This document shows, piece after piece, positions 30,612 to 41,600 of a DNA stretch of 64,000 nucleotides; position 1 is the first letter of the stretch, and every line of letters starts with the position of its first letter. Source of the stretch: Hondaea fermentalgiana (Eukaryota; Sar; Bigyra; Thraustochytrida; Thraustochytriidae); contig NPFB01000027.1 in the NCBI GenBank assembly GCA_014084085.1, forward strand, positions 160,904-224,903, written 5' to 3'. The translations under genes and the position numbers were made by a program. The notes under the pieces were generated by a model, which saw only the letters and a list, made by a program, of their open reading frames with translations, was not told where the DNA came from and ran no database searches.

Positions 30612-33600
30612 ATGAGCAGCAGCATGCCGGACCCGCTCTTCCAGGACTGGGCGGAGGACCGCGAGCTGCAGCGACTGGAGTCGGAGATCGAGAATGCCGG
30701 CGACGTCGAGAGAAACGAGCTATCGAGCCTCGAGCGCTTCGAAGAAGAGCAACAGGGACATCGTAACCAAAACGCGCAACTCCTCAAGAGCGTGGCGGAC
30801 TATGCGCACCAGGGCATCCTCGAAACGCTCGGCGCAGGCGCCTTGTCGCCAGCGAACTCGCTAGCAGCCATCGTGAAGGCAGACCTAGAGACGACAGATG
30901 GCCCGATTGAACCGGCAAGTCATCGGCGCAGTTCCATTGGCAAACCCATCGGCCACGTCGAAGAGATTGTGAGCAGCAAACCCCGTTCGGATTCTAGCGT
31001 TGGTGGTCTTTGGCGGCACATTGTAAGTCTGCTCACGCTGACTCGAGAACAAAAAATCCTCGTCCGCAATGCTGTGATCCTCAGCGCAGCGCTCGTTTTT
31101 CCCTTCTTTGAACAAGTTCGCGATCTTGCGAGCGGGACCGGCCTGCTCATCCCCATTTACGCTCTGATTTTGGCACTGCGTCCTCTTAATGACACCTGCC
31201 TCGGCATCGAGGGCCAGCAATTCATGAGTTTCGTGTTGATGTGGCCTTTTGTCGTTGCCTATGCGATCTTTATGGTGGCAGTCACCGCGCAGAATTTGAC
31301 TGGCTTTATGATTCTCTTTGGCATTGGGGTATTGCTTATCTTTTTGGTGGGCCTTACATATCCGACTTGCATGCTGGCTATCCTGCTGCAAACAATTACC
31401 TTTTCCGTGCAGAGTCTCAGTGTATGGAAAGTATACAATCTCGAGCCGGCTGCAAGGCCCTTTCACGAGGCGCTGCTTATTCTAGGTGGCGCCACATTCG
31501 GCATGGCCATCCCGTTCTGCCTTCACATGTTTGGTGCGCTCGTCATCTTTCCGTGGAGCTCAATCCAGTCGACGCACCAGATTCTTTCCAACAGATACAC
31601 GACGTACGGAACTCTTCTTCGCCGTCTTCGGCCCATTTTTGCCAAGGTCGCCGTCGAGACCCTCGACCCGTCCAGCGAGAGCGGTGAGGGGGACCTTGAC
31701 CCTGAGCTATTGAGAAAACTCACGGAGGCGCGGCAAGCCGAGATTTCATCAATTTTGCTGGTGCAAAAGTGGATGGGTCTCACGCTCCTCGAGACGCGTT
31801 TCCACGGGCGCGGCGACGGCCTTCGCTATTTGGAACGATATGACCAGGGCCTGACGATCTCAAGAATCGCGGGCGCCGCCGCCGATGATTTATTGAACCA
31901 TCAAGAAGAACGACGCAACATCGGTCCAGCAGCCCGCAAGGTCGACCAAGCGCGTGAAAAGGCTCGTTTTCTCGAACAAGAGGCACAGGCCGAAATCGAA
32001 ACGGACGTTGCCGAAATTAATCAAAGACGGCTCGAGCGCAAACGAATTCCCGTTCTTCTTTACGAGATCAACCTCTTGCTCGAGCTGGGCGCGCACAGAC
32101 TTTCTTCGTTGGCGGGTCTGCCCCCATCGCCAAAAGACGCAGAGACGCAGACCAAGCGCACCAATACCCTTGCATTGCTTGAGAGGGAACAAGAAGCGCT
32201 TTCGCGCCTCGCCACAGAGCTCGAGGAACTCATGGTTACATGGATGCGGCGCTACCTGCAGACAACGGCGTTGCGCACATTGGCGTCAATGGAGCGCAAG
32301 AACAGAGAAGCCTGCTTCCATCGCACCACGCTAACAAGCTACGTGCTAGAGCTTCTACGCTTGGTGCGTGCCCAGGAAGAAGCGTGGACATCGCTTCGCG
32401 AAGAAACGAGCCGCCAACGAGAAGACGACTGGCGGCATGAATGGTCGCTGACCTTTCCGTTTCAAGATGATTTTTTGGCTTCTTACTATTCGACGACGCG
32501 AGCCCACTTCTATGTCAAGGATACGCGCTTTCGCTCGCGTTTTGAGAACGCGTACGCTTCATTTTTCACGAGCGGTCGGTGGAAAATGGCCTTTAAATTT
32601 GCGCTGGGAACCTCACTGCTTACTCTTCCTGGCCTGCTGGATCCCTCCTATCTGCTCTTTTCCTCAGTGCAGCTGCTCAACGCTGTCTTTGCCTTCCAGG
32701 TGATCCTCTTCAAGACGCAGACAGGCCTGGTCATTGAGCGCACAGCGCATCGACTTCTGGGCGTGACATTGGGATATGTCGTGGCTGGAGTAATTTGGGA
32801 ACTTGCCTGCATTGGAAGTTGCGCGGCAATACACCAGTGGATATTTTACGCAGCCGAGATCGTCGCGCTCGCCTTTTACCTCTGGGCCAAAGCCGCATAT
32901 CCGCAGTATGGCTATGTTGTGTTTGCGGCTTTTCGGACCATCGTCAGTCTAGCGGTGGTCTTTTCTTCGTCAGAGACGCCAAGCACAATTACGGTGTGGC
33001 GGGAAGGTGGTTTTATCCTGGTGTCGACGCTCATTGGCGCTGCCGGCGCCTTGCTCTTGGCACTCTTCCTATGGCCCACGAGCGGTCGTTCGTTGATCCG
33101 CGCCACGCTTTCGCAGTCGTTCCATGACTTTGTTTTGCTCTTTGAGCAGGTGCTTACGGAGCGCTACGAGCATCCGGATACCTCGGAGGTGCTTCCGCAG
33201 GTTGCAGCCTTTGAGCATCAGATTGCAAGTACCTTGCACGTGGACATTGCCCTCCAGCTACGCTCTGCGCAACTCGAGTCGATGCAGCGACTCGCCTTCG
33301 ATGTGCCTCACGAGGATTACGTCAAGGCTGTGCAGAGCACGCGACGCGTGTGGCACTCGTTATGGAAGCTGCACCACCTGGGTGGGGTTCGCATGCAGGC
33401 CTTGCTGCAGCCGCAGCCGCAACATGGCGCAGACCTTGGCCTCCAGCCCGAGACGGCGCGTCTTTTCTTCTCCATGCACCGATGGCTCACATCTGCGTTT
33501 TCGACGGCGGCCGCGCGTCTTGGATCGCAGCAAAAGGACTCCATGCCTGTTTTGCGGCCTGTCGCGGCGACCCCGCATCTTTTACGCGAGATGCTGCAGG

Positions 33601-33851
33601 ATTTTCTCACGCGTGCATTTCGGGACGAAGCCTTTTACAACTGTGTGCTGGCCTCGCAAGACCTCGGCTTCATGGCCAACATGCTCTTCATGGCAGACAG
33701 CATGCAGGACATTTCCTACGCGCTCGACGACGTCTTTACCTTTATCGAGCATTTCCTGCAGAAGCCAATGTACGCGGACCGTCTGCGCGCTGCGGAGCAG
33801 GCGCGCTTCGACGTCTTTGCCTCGCCCTCGCTCGAGATTCACGTCGAGTGA
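30612..33851 (+). CDS. FUSC/ArAE-like 12-TM membrane protein, copy 1
   Basis: 1079 aa. The frame extends upstream only to a TTG; ATG 30612 puts the conserved LFQDWAEDRELQRLES motif next to the N-terminus. Architecture: acidic N-terminal helix (~8-75); six membrane segments (~151-316, including RNAVILSAALVFPFF and LLIPIYALILALRPLNDTC); helical soluble domain (~317-655, with RPIFAKVAVETLDPS); six more segments (~659-821, including FKTQTGLVIERTAHRLLG, WELACIGSC and LFLWPTSGR); conserved C-terminal helical domain (~822-1079). Two six-helix halves and the GL..ER...R..G motif are typical of the fusaric acid resistance / aromatic acid exporter / ALMT superfamily, and the layout is like fungal ArAE-2 proteins. 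The likely role is export or channel conduction of an organic anion; substrate and membrane unknown. First of six tandem copies, closest to copy 6 by eye. Confidence 0.82.
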   Translation: MSSSMPDPLFQDWAEDRELQRLESEIENAGDVERNELSSLERFEEEQQGHRNQNAQLLKSVADYAHQGILETLGAGALSPANSLAAIVKADLETTDGPIEPASHRRSSIGKPIGHVEEIVSSKPRSDSSVGGLWRHIVSLLTLTREQKILVRNAVILSAALVFPFFEQVRDLASGTGLLIPIYALILALRPLNDTCLGIEGQQFMSFVLMWPFVVAYAIFMVAVTAQNLTGFMILFGIGVLLIFLVGLTYPTCMLAILLQTITFSVQSLSVWKVYNLEPAARPFHEALLILGGATFGMAIPFCLHMFGALVIFPWSSIQSTHQILSNRYTTYGTLLRRLRPIFAKVAVETLDPSSESGEGDLDPELLRKLTEARQAEISSILLVQKWMGLTLLETRFHGRGDGLRYLERYDQGLTISRIAGAAADDLLNHQEERRNIGPAARKVDQAREKARFLEQEAQAEIETDVAEINQRRLERKRIPVLLYEINLLLELGAHRLSSLAGLPPSPKDAETQTKRTNTLALLEREQEALSRLATELEELMVTWMRRYLQTTALRTLASMERKNREACFHRTTLTSYVLELLRLVRAQEEAWTSLREETSRQREDDWRHEWSLTFPFQDDFLASYYSTTRAHFYVKDTRFRSRFENAYASFFTSGRWKMAFKFALGTSLLTLPGLLDPSYLLFSSVQLLNAVFAFQVILFKTQTGLVIERTAHRLLGVTLGYVVAGVIWELACIGSCAAIHQWIFYAAEIVALAFYLWAKAAYPQYGYVVFAAFRTIVSLAVVFSSSETPSTITVWREGGFILVSTLIGAAGALLLALFLWPTSGRSLIRATLSQSFHDFVLLFEQVLTERYEHPDTSEVLPQVAAFEHQIASTLHVDIALQLRSAQLESMQRLAFDVPHEDYVKAVQSTRRVWHSLWKLHHLGGVRMQALLQPQPQHGADLGLQPETARLFFSMHRWLTSAFSTAAARLGSQQKDSMPVLRPVAATPHLLREMLQDFLTRAFRDEAFYNCVLASQDLGFMANMLFMADSMQDISYALDDVFTFIEHFLQKPMYADRLRAAEQARFDVFASPSLEIHVE

Positions 33852-34834
33852 TCGAACGGGCTGCCTACTACCCTACCTACCTACCTACCTACCTAGCCAG
33901 CTACCTGTATTCCCTGTAAGATAACCATGACATTTCTTCGACTCATGTGTTCGTGCGTGCATGTGTGTGCGTGCTGCAGCTGCTGCTGCGTTGCCGCACC
34001 GTGGCCGCCCTGACATTGTCAGTGACTGTTCCACGAACGATGGCTTGCCTCTTGCAAACCTTGCTGACGCACTCGAAAATGACCATCGAATCAAGACGCG
34101 AACGAACCTCCGCGTGCGACGTTGCGCGCACGGCGTTGCGCGCGAGGCTAGCTCCCGCGGCGCAATGGTCAGCGAGCATGCGCGCTTCCCTGCCTGCCAC
34201 CCACCTCCCCTGCACTGCCAGCTAGCCAGCCTCCAGTGACCACCGCCGGACCCTATGCTATGCCATGCTATGCTATGCCATGCTATGCTATGCCATGCTA
34301 TGCTATGCTATGCTATGCTATGCTATGCTATGCTGTGCGACCGTGACCGACCCTGCCTGCCACCCCGCGCCTCCCCACCTTCCCACGAGGCCATTCAGCA
34401 GCTGCGCGTCAACACCCTGCTTGCAGTCATCCGCGGAAGGTGGCGTACGCGGGCCTCTGTCTGCAAATGCTGCTGGCATAAATGCCTTTCCTCGCTCTGC
34501 ACTGCTTGCGCGCCTGAAGCTGCCTGCGCCGAGCTCGTCCGGGCCGCGCCCCGCGCCGCCGCTGCCGCGTGAAGTCCGTCTCCGCGCCGCGGCGAGCGCA
34601 GCGCGGCAGCAGGGCGTCAGGCGCAGCGAGGGGGGCAGCTGGAGCGAGCGGCTGGCAGAGGAAAGCAAAGCAAGCACAGAGGAAAGCAAAGCAAGCAAGC
34701 ACGGGCTGAGAACCAGACCCGGGTCCGGGCCCGGCAGGCGAGCAAAGCCGAGCGCGGCGCGCGCGGCGGCGGCGGCGGCGGCGGCGGGCGAGCTTAGCTT
34801 TGGGGCGAGCTGAGCTTTGGGGCGAGGCGCGATC
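33852..34834. other. spacer between FUSC copies 1 and 2
   Basis: 983 bp. It holds a (CTAC)n run at about 33870-33893, the TATGC minisatellite listed separately, AAAGCAAGC repeats at about 34665-34700 and (GGC)n at about 34770-34790. No gene supported. Confidence 0.55.
34253..34335 (+). repeat. TATGC pentanucleotide minisatellite
   Basis: About 16 units of CTATG/CCATG in tandem, roughly 83 bp. The pattern alternates CTATG with CCATG in the first half, giving 10- to 15-bp higher-order units, and becomes pure in the second half. It lies in the spacer upstream of FUSC copy 2. Confidence 0.9.
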
Positions 34835-37800
34835 ATGTCGGCGAATGAGATCCTGAGCGACTGGGCCGAGGACGCGAGGGCGGCGAGACTGCAGGACGCG
34901 CTGGACGAGGTCGCCCTCGCGGAGAAGGAGCAGTTCACGGACCTCGAGGCAGCAGAGGCGGCGGGGGCCAACATCCTCAGCAGGGTCGAGGAGTTCGCGC
35001 GCGAGAGCCTGCGCGAGATCGCCGAAGAGGATGAGGACAGCACGTCCAAGGAAGAACTCTCGTCCTCGAGCGAGAGCGACGCGCAGAGAAGCGACGCCAA
35101 AGGCGCAGCGACGCCGTTGAAAACGAAAGGAGCAGCGTCCAGATGTCTTTCGGGCTTTCACAGTGTTGTGCAAAGCTTGCTGAGCGCTCTCCACGTGACC
35201 CGCTTTCGGCGCACGCTCGCGAGGAATGCCATCGTGGCGATCATTGCTTGCGTTCTGCAGTGGATGCCCGGCATCGCGGAGTATTCGACAAACAGCTTCG
35301 AATACCTCATTCCCATCTTTGTTCTCGTGCTCGGACTGCGTCCATTCAATGACACTTTTGTAGGTGCCGAAACGCAGCAGCTCATTGGATGCGTCGTGGT
35401 CTGGCCTCCCTTGTATGCGTTTTCCGTCTTCATGATTGCCGTCTCGCTACATAGTCTGGGCGGCTTTTGTTTCCTCTTTGGCATTGCAGTCCTCCTCGCC
35501 ATCATGGTTGGCCTCTCGTACCCGTCCATCATCCTTGGCGTCCTCATTGAGACCATCATGTTTTCCATCATGCATTTGCAGGTGTGGCGACAGTATAATT
35601 TGCAAGATACCGGCAGCAGCAACACAACGGTAGGACAGAGCGAATTCGACGGTTCCATTGACATCATTACAGGAGGTACCTTTGTGCTGGGCGTCTCTGT
35701 CCTGCTTCATTGGGGAGGCGCAATCATCATCTTTCCCTGGTTTGCCGTGCAACACACGCGTCAAACCCTTGGCACGCGGTATGCCGCGCACGCGGCGCTT
35801 TTGCGCCACCTGCGTCCCGTCTATGGTCGCATCGCCATGTACACGATGGATCCTACAACGCAGCAATACCCTTCTGGAATTCCAGAGGACTTGCTCCAGA
35901 AACTCAAGGTGGCCCATGAACAAGAGGTTTCCTCGATTCCTCTCGGCCAGCGATGGGTCGCCGCGGCTCTTTTGGAAACGCGCTTCATGTTTCAGGGCGA
36001 TGGTATTCGATACCTTGAACGCTACCATGGAAATCTAACCCTGACGCGAATTGCGAGGTCGGCAGCTTTTGGCGCGCTGCACCGCACCTGGCCTTTTGCC
36101 AAACTCGGCGAGAAGGGGCTCAAGGCCGATCTGATGCGCGAGCGCGCCCTTTTTCTCGAGCAAGAAGCTATCGAGAATATTCAGCTCGACGAAGCCTCGA
36201 TCAATCGCAAGGTCAAAGAACGTACACAGATCCCGCTGCTTCTCATTAAGATGAGCATTCTTTTGGAACTCGGCGCGCAGCGCTTGGCAGCGCTTGTCAG
36301 CATGAAGCCACCGCAACCGCATGAGCAGTCTCGCGCGCGCTCAGACCTCCTCAGTCTTCTCGCACGCGAACAAAGCTTGCTCAATGAGCACGCTGACGAG
36401 CTTGAAGACTTGGCGCGTACTTGGATGGCGCGTGTGTTGCGAACACATGCTGCGCGCGTCAACGACGCGTCGCGGCCGAACAAGGAGGTTTTTTTTCGAC
36501 GGACCAAGCTGATCAGCTACATTCTCATTCTTCTCAAGCTCGCCAAGGCCCAGGAAGACACCGTGGCTGCCCTTGCCGCAGAGTCAGAACCGCATCCCGA
36601 CGACTGGCGTCGGGAGTGGAAATTGACGCTTCCGTTTCAGTACACATTTCTCCCCTCGTACTACAACGCAAAACGGTCGTCCTTTTACAAGCCGCTTGGT
36701 GGATTTCTGGCTCGTGCAGAGAGATGGTGCGACCAGTTCTTTTCAGGTCACACTTGGAAAATGTCCTTCAAGTTTGCCTTGGGCACCACTTGCCTCGTGT
36801 TGCCGGGCTTCCTCACCGCGTCGCACTCTGCGTACACGTCCATCCAGCTTCTCAACGCTAACGTCTCCTTCCAATTTATCCTCTTCAAGACACAGACGGG
36901 ACTGGTAATTGAGCGAACACTGCACCGCACCAGTGGCATCGCTATCGGCGCCATTGCCATCGGCATCGGCTGGGAGCTTGCTTGCATTGGCGGGTGCTCG
37001 GCCGACTACTATCAATGGATTCTGTTCGCAATGGAGCTCGTTACCATTGGTGCATATCTGTGGTTTCGCAGCCTCGTTCCGGCCCATGGATACATTGGCT
37101 TTGCCGCCTCGCGCACGGTGGTCAGTCTAGCCATGCTTTCGACCGCGCAAGTGGAGGCCGATCACACGTATGCATGGGCGCAGGCTGGCTTCGTGGTGGT
37201 GTCGTCTGCTCTCGGCGGCGCCGGGGCACTAGTTCTTGCATTCTTCCTGTGGCCCACAAGCGGGCGTTTCTTCATTCGCCGCACGCTGTCGCAGACCTAC
37301 CACGACTTTGTGGTGCATTTCGAGCAGGTACTGCTGGCGCGCTACGAGCGACCTGATCTTATGAATCGCGAGCTTACCAAAGTGATTGCCTTGGAGCACG
37401 TTATCGCGCATGATCTCTTTGTAAATATGATGCCCAAGCTTCGTTCTGCGCAGCTTGAAAGCATGCAGCGGATCAACTTTGACGCCCCGCACGAGCTTTA
37501 CGTGCGCGCAGTCGACAGCACGCGCCTCATTTGGCACTCGCTGTGGAAATTGCATCACCTGGGCGGCATCCGAATCTTTTTGCGCGACAAAGCTGGCAAC
37601 CCTGCGGTGGCCATGCGTCCGTCCACAGCGCGTTCCTTCTTCGCGGTCAATCGCTGGCTCACGTCAGCATTTGCGACGGCTGCTGCGCAGCTCGGCTCTT
37701 CGCAGCGCGAGTCGCTCCCCGTACTTCGTCCGCTTGCTGCATCTCCGGAACTGCTCAACGAGATGGTCCAGGACTTTTTGAGTCAAGCTTTCGCAGACGA

Positions 37801-38038
37801 CCTTCTTATGGATCAGATTCTCGAATCGGGGGACCTTTCGCTCCTCGCCAATCTCCCTTTTTTGGCGGACAGTCTGCTCCAGATTTCGTTCGCGCTGGAC
37901 GACCTCTTCACGCTCATGGAGGCTGTTGTTCCTGTTCCCGAGTACGCTGATCGTCTTCGCAAGGCTGAGCAAAGATCCTTTGACCTTTACGCGCGCGAGC
38001 TCGACGGGACGAGCTCCGCCACACTCATGCCCATCTAA
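34835..38038 (+). CDS. FUSC/ArAE-like 12-TM membrane protein, copy 2
   Basis: 1067 aa, ATG 34835 (an upstream TTG at 34817 was rejected). The N-terminal element is ILSDWAEDARAARL. Membrane half 1 spans ~128-302 (RNAIVAIIACVLQW, YLIPIFVLVLGLRPFNDT), the soluble domain ~303-640 (LRPVYGRIAMYTMDPT, FFRRTKLISYILILLKL), half 2 ~643-807 (FKTQTGLVIERTLHRTSG, WELACIGGC, FLWPTSGRF), and the C-terminal domain ~808-1067 (LRSAQLESMQRINFDAP, RWLTSAFATAAAQLGS). The linker before the first membrane segment is Ser/Glu-rich and does not align with other copies, so divergence is greatest in the exposed N-terminal linker. An AATAAA at 38096-38101, 58 bp past the stop, is a plausible poly(A) signal. Same predicted role as the other copies. 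Confidence 0.82.
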   Translation: MSANEILSDWAEDARAARLQDALDEVALAEKEQFTDLEAAEAAGANILSRVEEFARESLREIAEEDEDSTSKEELSSSSESDAQRSDAKGAATPLKTKGAASRCLSGFHSVVQSLLSALHVTRFRRTLARNAIVAIIACVLQWMPGIAEYSTNSFEYLIPIFVLVLGLRPFNDTFVGAETQQLIGCVVVWPPLYAFSVFMIAVSLHSLGGFCFLFGIAVLLAIMVGLSYPSIILGVLIETIMFSIMHLQVWRQYNLQDTGSSNTTVGQSEFDGSIDIITGGTFVLGVSVLLHWGGAIIIFPWFAVQHTRQTLGTRYAAHAALLRHLRPVYGRIAMYTMDPTTQQYPSGIPEDLLQKLKVAHEQEVSSIPLGQRWVAAALLETRFMFQGDGIRYLERYHGNLTLTRIARSAAFGALHRTWPFAKLGEKGLKADLMRERALFLEQEAIENIQLDEASINRKVKERTQIPLLLIKMSILLELGAQRLAALVSMKPPQPHEQSRARSDLLSLLAREQSLLNEHADELEDLARTWMARVLRTHAARVNDASRPNKEVFFRRTKLISYILILLKLAKAQEDTVAALAAESEPHPDDWRREWKLTLPFQYTFLPSYYNAKRSSFYKPLGGFLARAERWCDQFFSGHTWKMSFKFALGTTCLVLPGFLTASHSAYTSIQLLNANVSFQFILFKTQTGLVIERTLHRTSGIAIGAIAIGIGWELACIGGCSADYYQWILFAMELVTIGAYLWFRSLVPAHGYIGFAASRTVVSLAMLSTAQVEADHTYAWAQAGFVVVSSALGGAGALVLAFFLWPTSGRFFIRRTLSQTYHDFVVHFEQVLLARYERPDLMNRELTKVIALEHVIAHDLFVNMMPKLRSAQLESMQRINFDAPHELYVRAVDSTRLIWHSLWKLHHLGGIRIFLRDKAGNPAVAMRPSTARSFFAVNRWLTSAFATAAAQLGSSQRESLPVLRPLAASPELLNEMVQDFLSQAFADDLLMDQILESGDLSLLANLPFLADSLLQISFALDDLFTLMEAVVPVPEYADRLRKAEQRSFDLYARELDGTSSATLMPI

Positions 38039-38622
38039 ATCGAGACTAGATTGTCCCAATCGTAGGCCCTATGATTGATTCGCTGTCAATGAATGAATAA
38101 ATAAATAGATAGATAGCCCACTGACCGTAGAACGACAAAACTTCGTTCGCCACAAGGTGTCACCGCTTCCACTGCCTCCTATCCCTTCCCCAACCAAATG
38201 AGCTCGCCAGGACGAGGCCGCGAGGACTGGCTGGCTGGCTTGCTGGAATGTGAGGGCGGGCCATGTCGGGTGCTGGTGCTCGCTGGCCCTATGACGCTCT
38301 CGCTGCAAGGTGTGCCAAGCCCGCATAATTTTTTTGTCACCTGACTGTGAGACCTAGCTAGCTATAGCTAGGCATCCATCCTCGCCCCTCGCTGCCAGAG
38401 CTAGCTTTCCAGCTAGCCCCTCGTCCTCGTCCTCGCTGTCTCCCAGCCAGGCCGGAGCCTCTTGCCGGAGCCTCTTGCCGGGCTGTCCAGGGTGGTTTGG
38501 GTCATTCATTCGCCGTCGTTCGTTCTCATTCATGCATCCACCGTTCAGTGAGGTCTGCTGAGGCTCTCTCGCGGCCGCAGTGCAGAACCACAACAACACT
38601 CAGGTTGTTTGCGGAGAGGAGC
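38039..38622. other. spacer between FUSC copies 2 and 3
   Basis: 584 bp. Contains TGTCAATGAATGAATAAATAAATAG just after copy 2 (38085-38109), a CTAGCTAGCTATAGCTAGG palindromic patch near 38353-38373 and short direct repeats (CTCTTGCCGG) near 38459-38480. No gene seen. Confidence 0.55.
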
Positions 38623-41600
38623 ATGACGAGCAACGCGGCCGGCGCGGCCTTCGGGGAGTGGGCGCAGGAGCGCGAGCAGGAGAGCCAGCAGTCGGAGCTG
38701 GAGAATGCCAACGCGCGAGAGGAGGAGGAGGTGTCCCGGTTTGAGGACACCATCGCGCACGACCTGGAGAAAAATGTCGAGGACTATGCGCTCCAGTACA
38801 TGCGCGACATCTCCGGCTTCGAAAGCTCCCTCGAACAGGCGTATCCGCGAAGAGCGGCGGAGCAGCAGCAACAGCAGCAACAGCAGCCGCATGAGAGCGA
38901 CTCCAAGGTGTCAAGCGATCCTGAGCAAGGGGCTCCGATACGCGGGGATACAAAGATGGACAAGAAACTGTCTCTGTGTGAGCGAGCGACGGCGTGGTCG
39001 CACAAGCTTAATCACACCAACAAAAATCTCATCCGCCACGCGATCGTCACGGTAGCGGGCCTTCTAATGCCGTATTTCCCCCTATTTCGCCAATACGCAG
39101 GGAGCTTGACAAACCTCATTCCCGTGTACGCCTTGATTTTGACACTGAGACCTTTGCAAAACACGTGCGTGGGGAGCGAGATTCACCACGTCCTCGTCTT
39201 CATCTGTATGTGGCCTTTTGTTTACGCGTATGCAGTCTTCATGGTCGTCGTGACCGCAGACAATCTCGGAGGCTACCTTGTTTTTCAAGGCCTCGGCATC
39301 CTCGTCCTCGTCTTTACCGTGTGGACGCATCCAGCAAGTCTTCCAGCAATTGTGGTGCAAATGATCAACTTTTCCATCGTCGTTGTGGCAATTTACGCAG
39401 CAAATAACTTTGCTTCCTATGATGACCCCTTTGGGCAGTCGATCACGATTCTCAACAATGCCACATTTGCAATGTCCATGCCATTCGCCCTTCACCTCTT
39501 CGGAGCGCTTCTCATCTTTCCCTGGTTGGGCACTACACAAATGCAAAAGGCCCTGGGGACACGCTTTGACGCATACGCATCGTTGCTGCGCCGCATCCGG
39601 CCCGTTTACGACCGCATCGCTGTCTACACGCTAGATCCTCTCGATGACTCCAAATATGATCACAGCTGCGTCGACGTCGACACGTTGAAATCGCTTTGCG
39701 AGGCCCGAGCCCAAGAGGTTAACTCCATTCCATTGGCGCAACGATGGCTTGAAGCCACACTTGTCGAGACCCGGTACCTTTTTAATGGAGAAGGCCTGAG
39801 ATACCTCGATCGCTACAAAATCAGCTTGAAGGTGTCGCGGATCGCCCGTTCTGCCGCCACAGATATTCTCGGGGTCAGGGACAAGGACTATGAAGGCCTC
39901 GTCAATGATTTGCACCTCGAAAAGGATCTCCTTCAAAAACAGGCAGGATTGCTCAATCTCACGCTCGACGAAACGGAACAAAAGCAGCGTAAAGCTGAAC
40001 TCACGCGCATCCCCGTTCTCATGACTGAGATCAGCTTGCTACTGGAGCTTGGCGCCCATAGATTGTCCAAGATTGCCAAGGGACGGCCTCTTCATTTGAG
40101 CCCCGAAAACATTCGCGAAGTTGATCTGCTCGACAAGGAAGTGCGCATGCTCGAGCGCCTCGCCGACGAACTTGAGGGTCTTGCACTTTCATGGACGAAA
40201 CGATACATCAAAATGCATGCCGCCATTGCATACGATCACGACGCGACCATCGTGACTGCGTTCTTCCGTCGCATCAAGGTCATCAACTACGCGCAGGTCC
40301 TCTTGAAATTGGTAAAGCTCCACAAGGAGACGCTTCTTACCTTGCAGCACGAGATTCACCCACGCCCCGACGACTGGATTCGGGAGTGGAAGCTCACGTT
40401 TCCTTTCGTCGATCAGCTGCTCTCGACTGCGTATGCAGCTGCACGCTCTGCGCTCTATATTCCAACAGGAGGTTGGCTGGGCCGCATTGAAGAGCGCGCT
40501 GGATCCTTTTTCTCCGAATCGCGCTTCAAGGGCGCACTCAAGTATGCAGTGGGCGTGACGCTTCTTTCTGTGCCCGGCATGGTAGCTTCCTCATACTCGG
40601 TGTATTCCACGGTCCAGCTTGTGAATGCCATCTTCACATTCCAAGTGGTGCTCATGAAGTCGCAGGAAGGCCTTATTCTAGAGCGATCGGTACAGCGTGT
40701 GGCTGGTATTGCTATGGGCATTGTAGTTGCAGGTATTGCGTGGGAACTCGCGTGCATCGGAGGCTGCACGGCAGACTACCACGAGTGGGTGTTTTTCGCC
40801 TTTGAAATTGCAATCCTTGCGCTGTACCTTTATGCCAAGACAGTCAAGCCGGCCAAGGCGTACGTTGTGTATGCGACTCTGCGGACCCTGGCGAGTATGC
40901 TGGTTAGTTATCTCACGTCGTCGGAGCCAACCGCGCGAAAATTGTGGATCCAGGGTGGCTATGTCTTTGCGTCTTCGCTCATTGGCGCAGCGGGTGCTCT
41001 CTTCCTTGCCCTCTTTATTTGGCCAGTGAGTGGAAGATTTCTCATTCGCGAGACGCTCGCGCAAACGTATCATGACTTTGTTCTGCTCTTTGAGCAAGTG
41101 CTTACGGAGCGCTTCCGCGACCCGGGCATGACGGAATGCGATTCACCCAAGGTGAATGCTTTCGAGGACCAGATTGCGAGCACCTTATACGTCGACATGG
41201 CGCTCAAGCTGCGCTCTGCCGAGCTTGAGTCCAAGCAGCAGATTCGTTTCGACGCCCCGCATGAGGACTACGTCAAGGCTGTGGAGAGCACGCGGCGAAT
41301 TTGGCATGCGCTGTGGAAACTCCATCATCTCGGCGGTGTTCGTGTCTACATGCGGGACCGAAAGGGCAATTCGGTGGCGAGCATGTCAGCGAGCACGGCG
41401 CGAGGATTCTTTGCGGCCAATCGCTGGCTCACCTCGGCGTTCACGGCGATATCGGCGCGTCTCGCGTCACAGCGACGCGACTCGCTGCCTGTTCTCCGGC
41501 CTCTTGCAGCATCCCCGTGGCTGCTCAACGAGATGGTGCACCAGCTTTTAGCGCAGGCGTACCACGATCAGACTTTTCTCGACTTTGTGCTTGCAAGCAA

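Noticed and set aside
29708..30787. 359-aa minus-strand frame overlapping the start of FUSC copy 1
   Set aside because: Repetitive Ser/Arg/Pro sequence that changes with microsatellites and overlaps a well supported gene.
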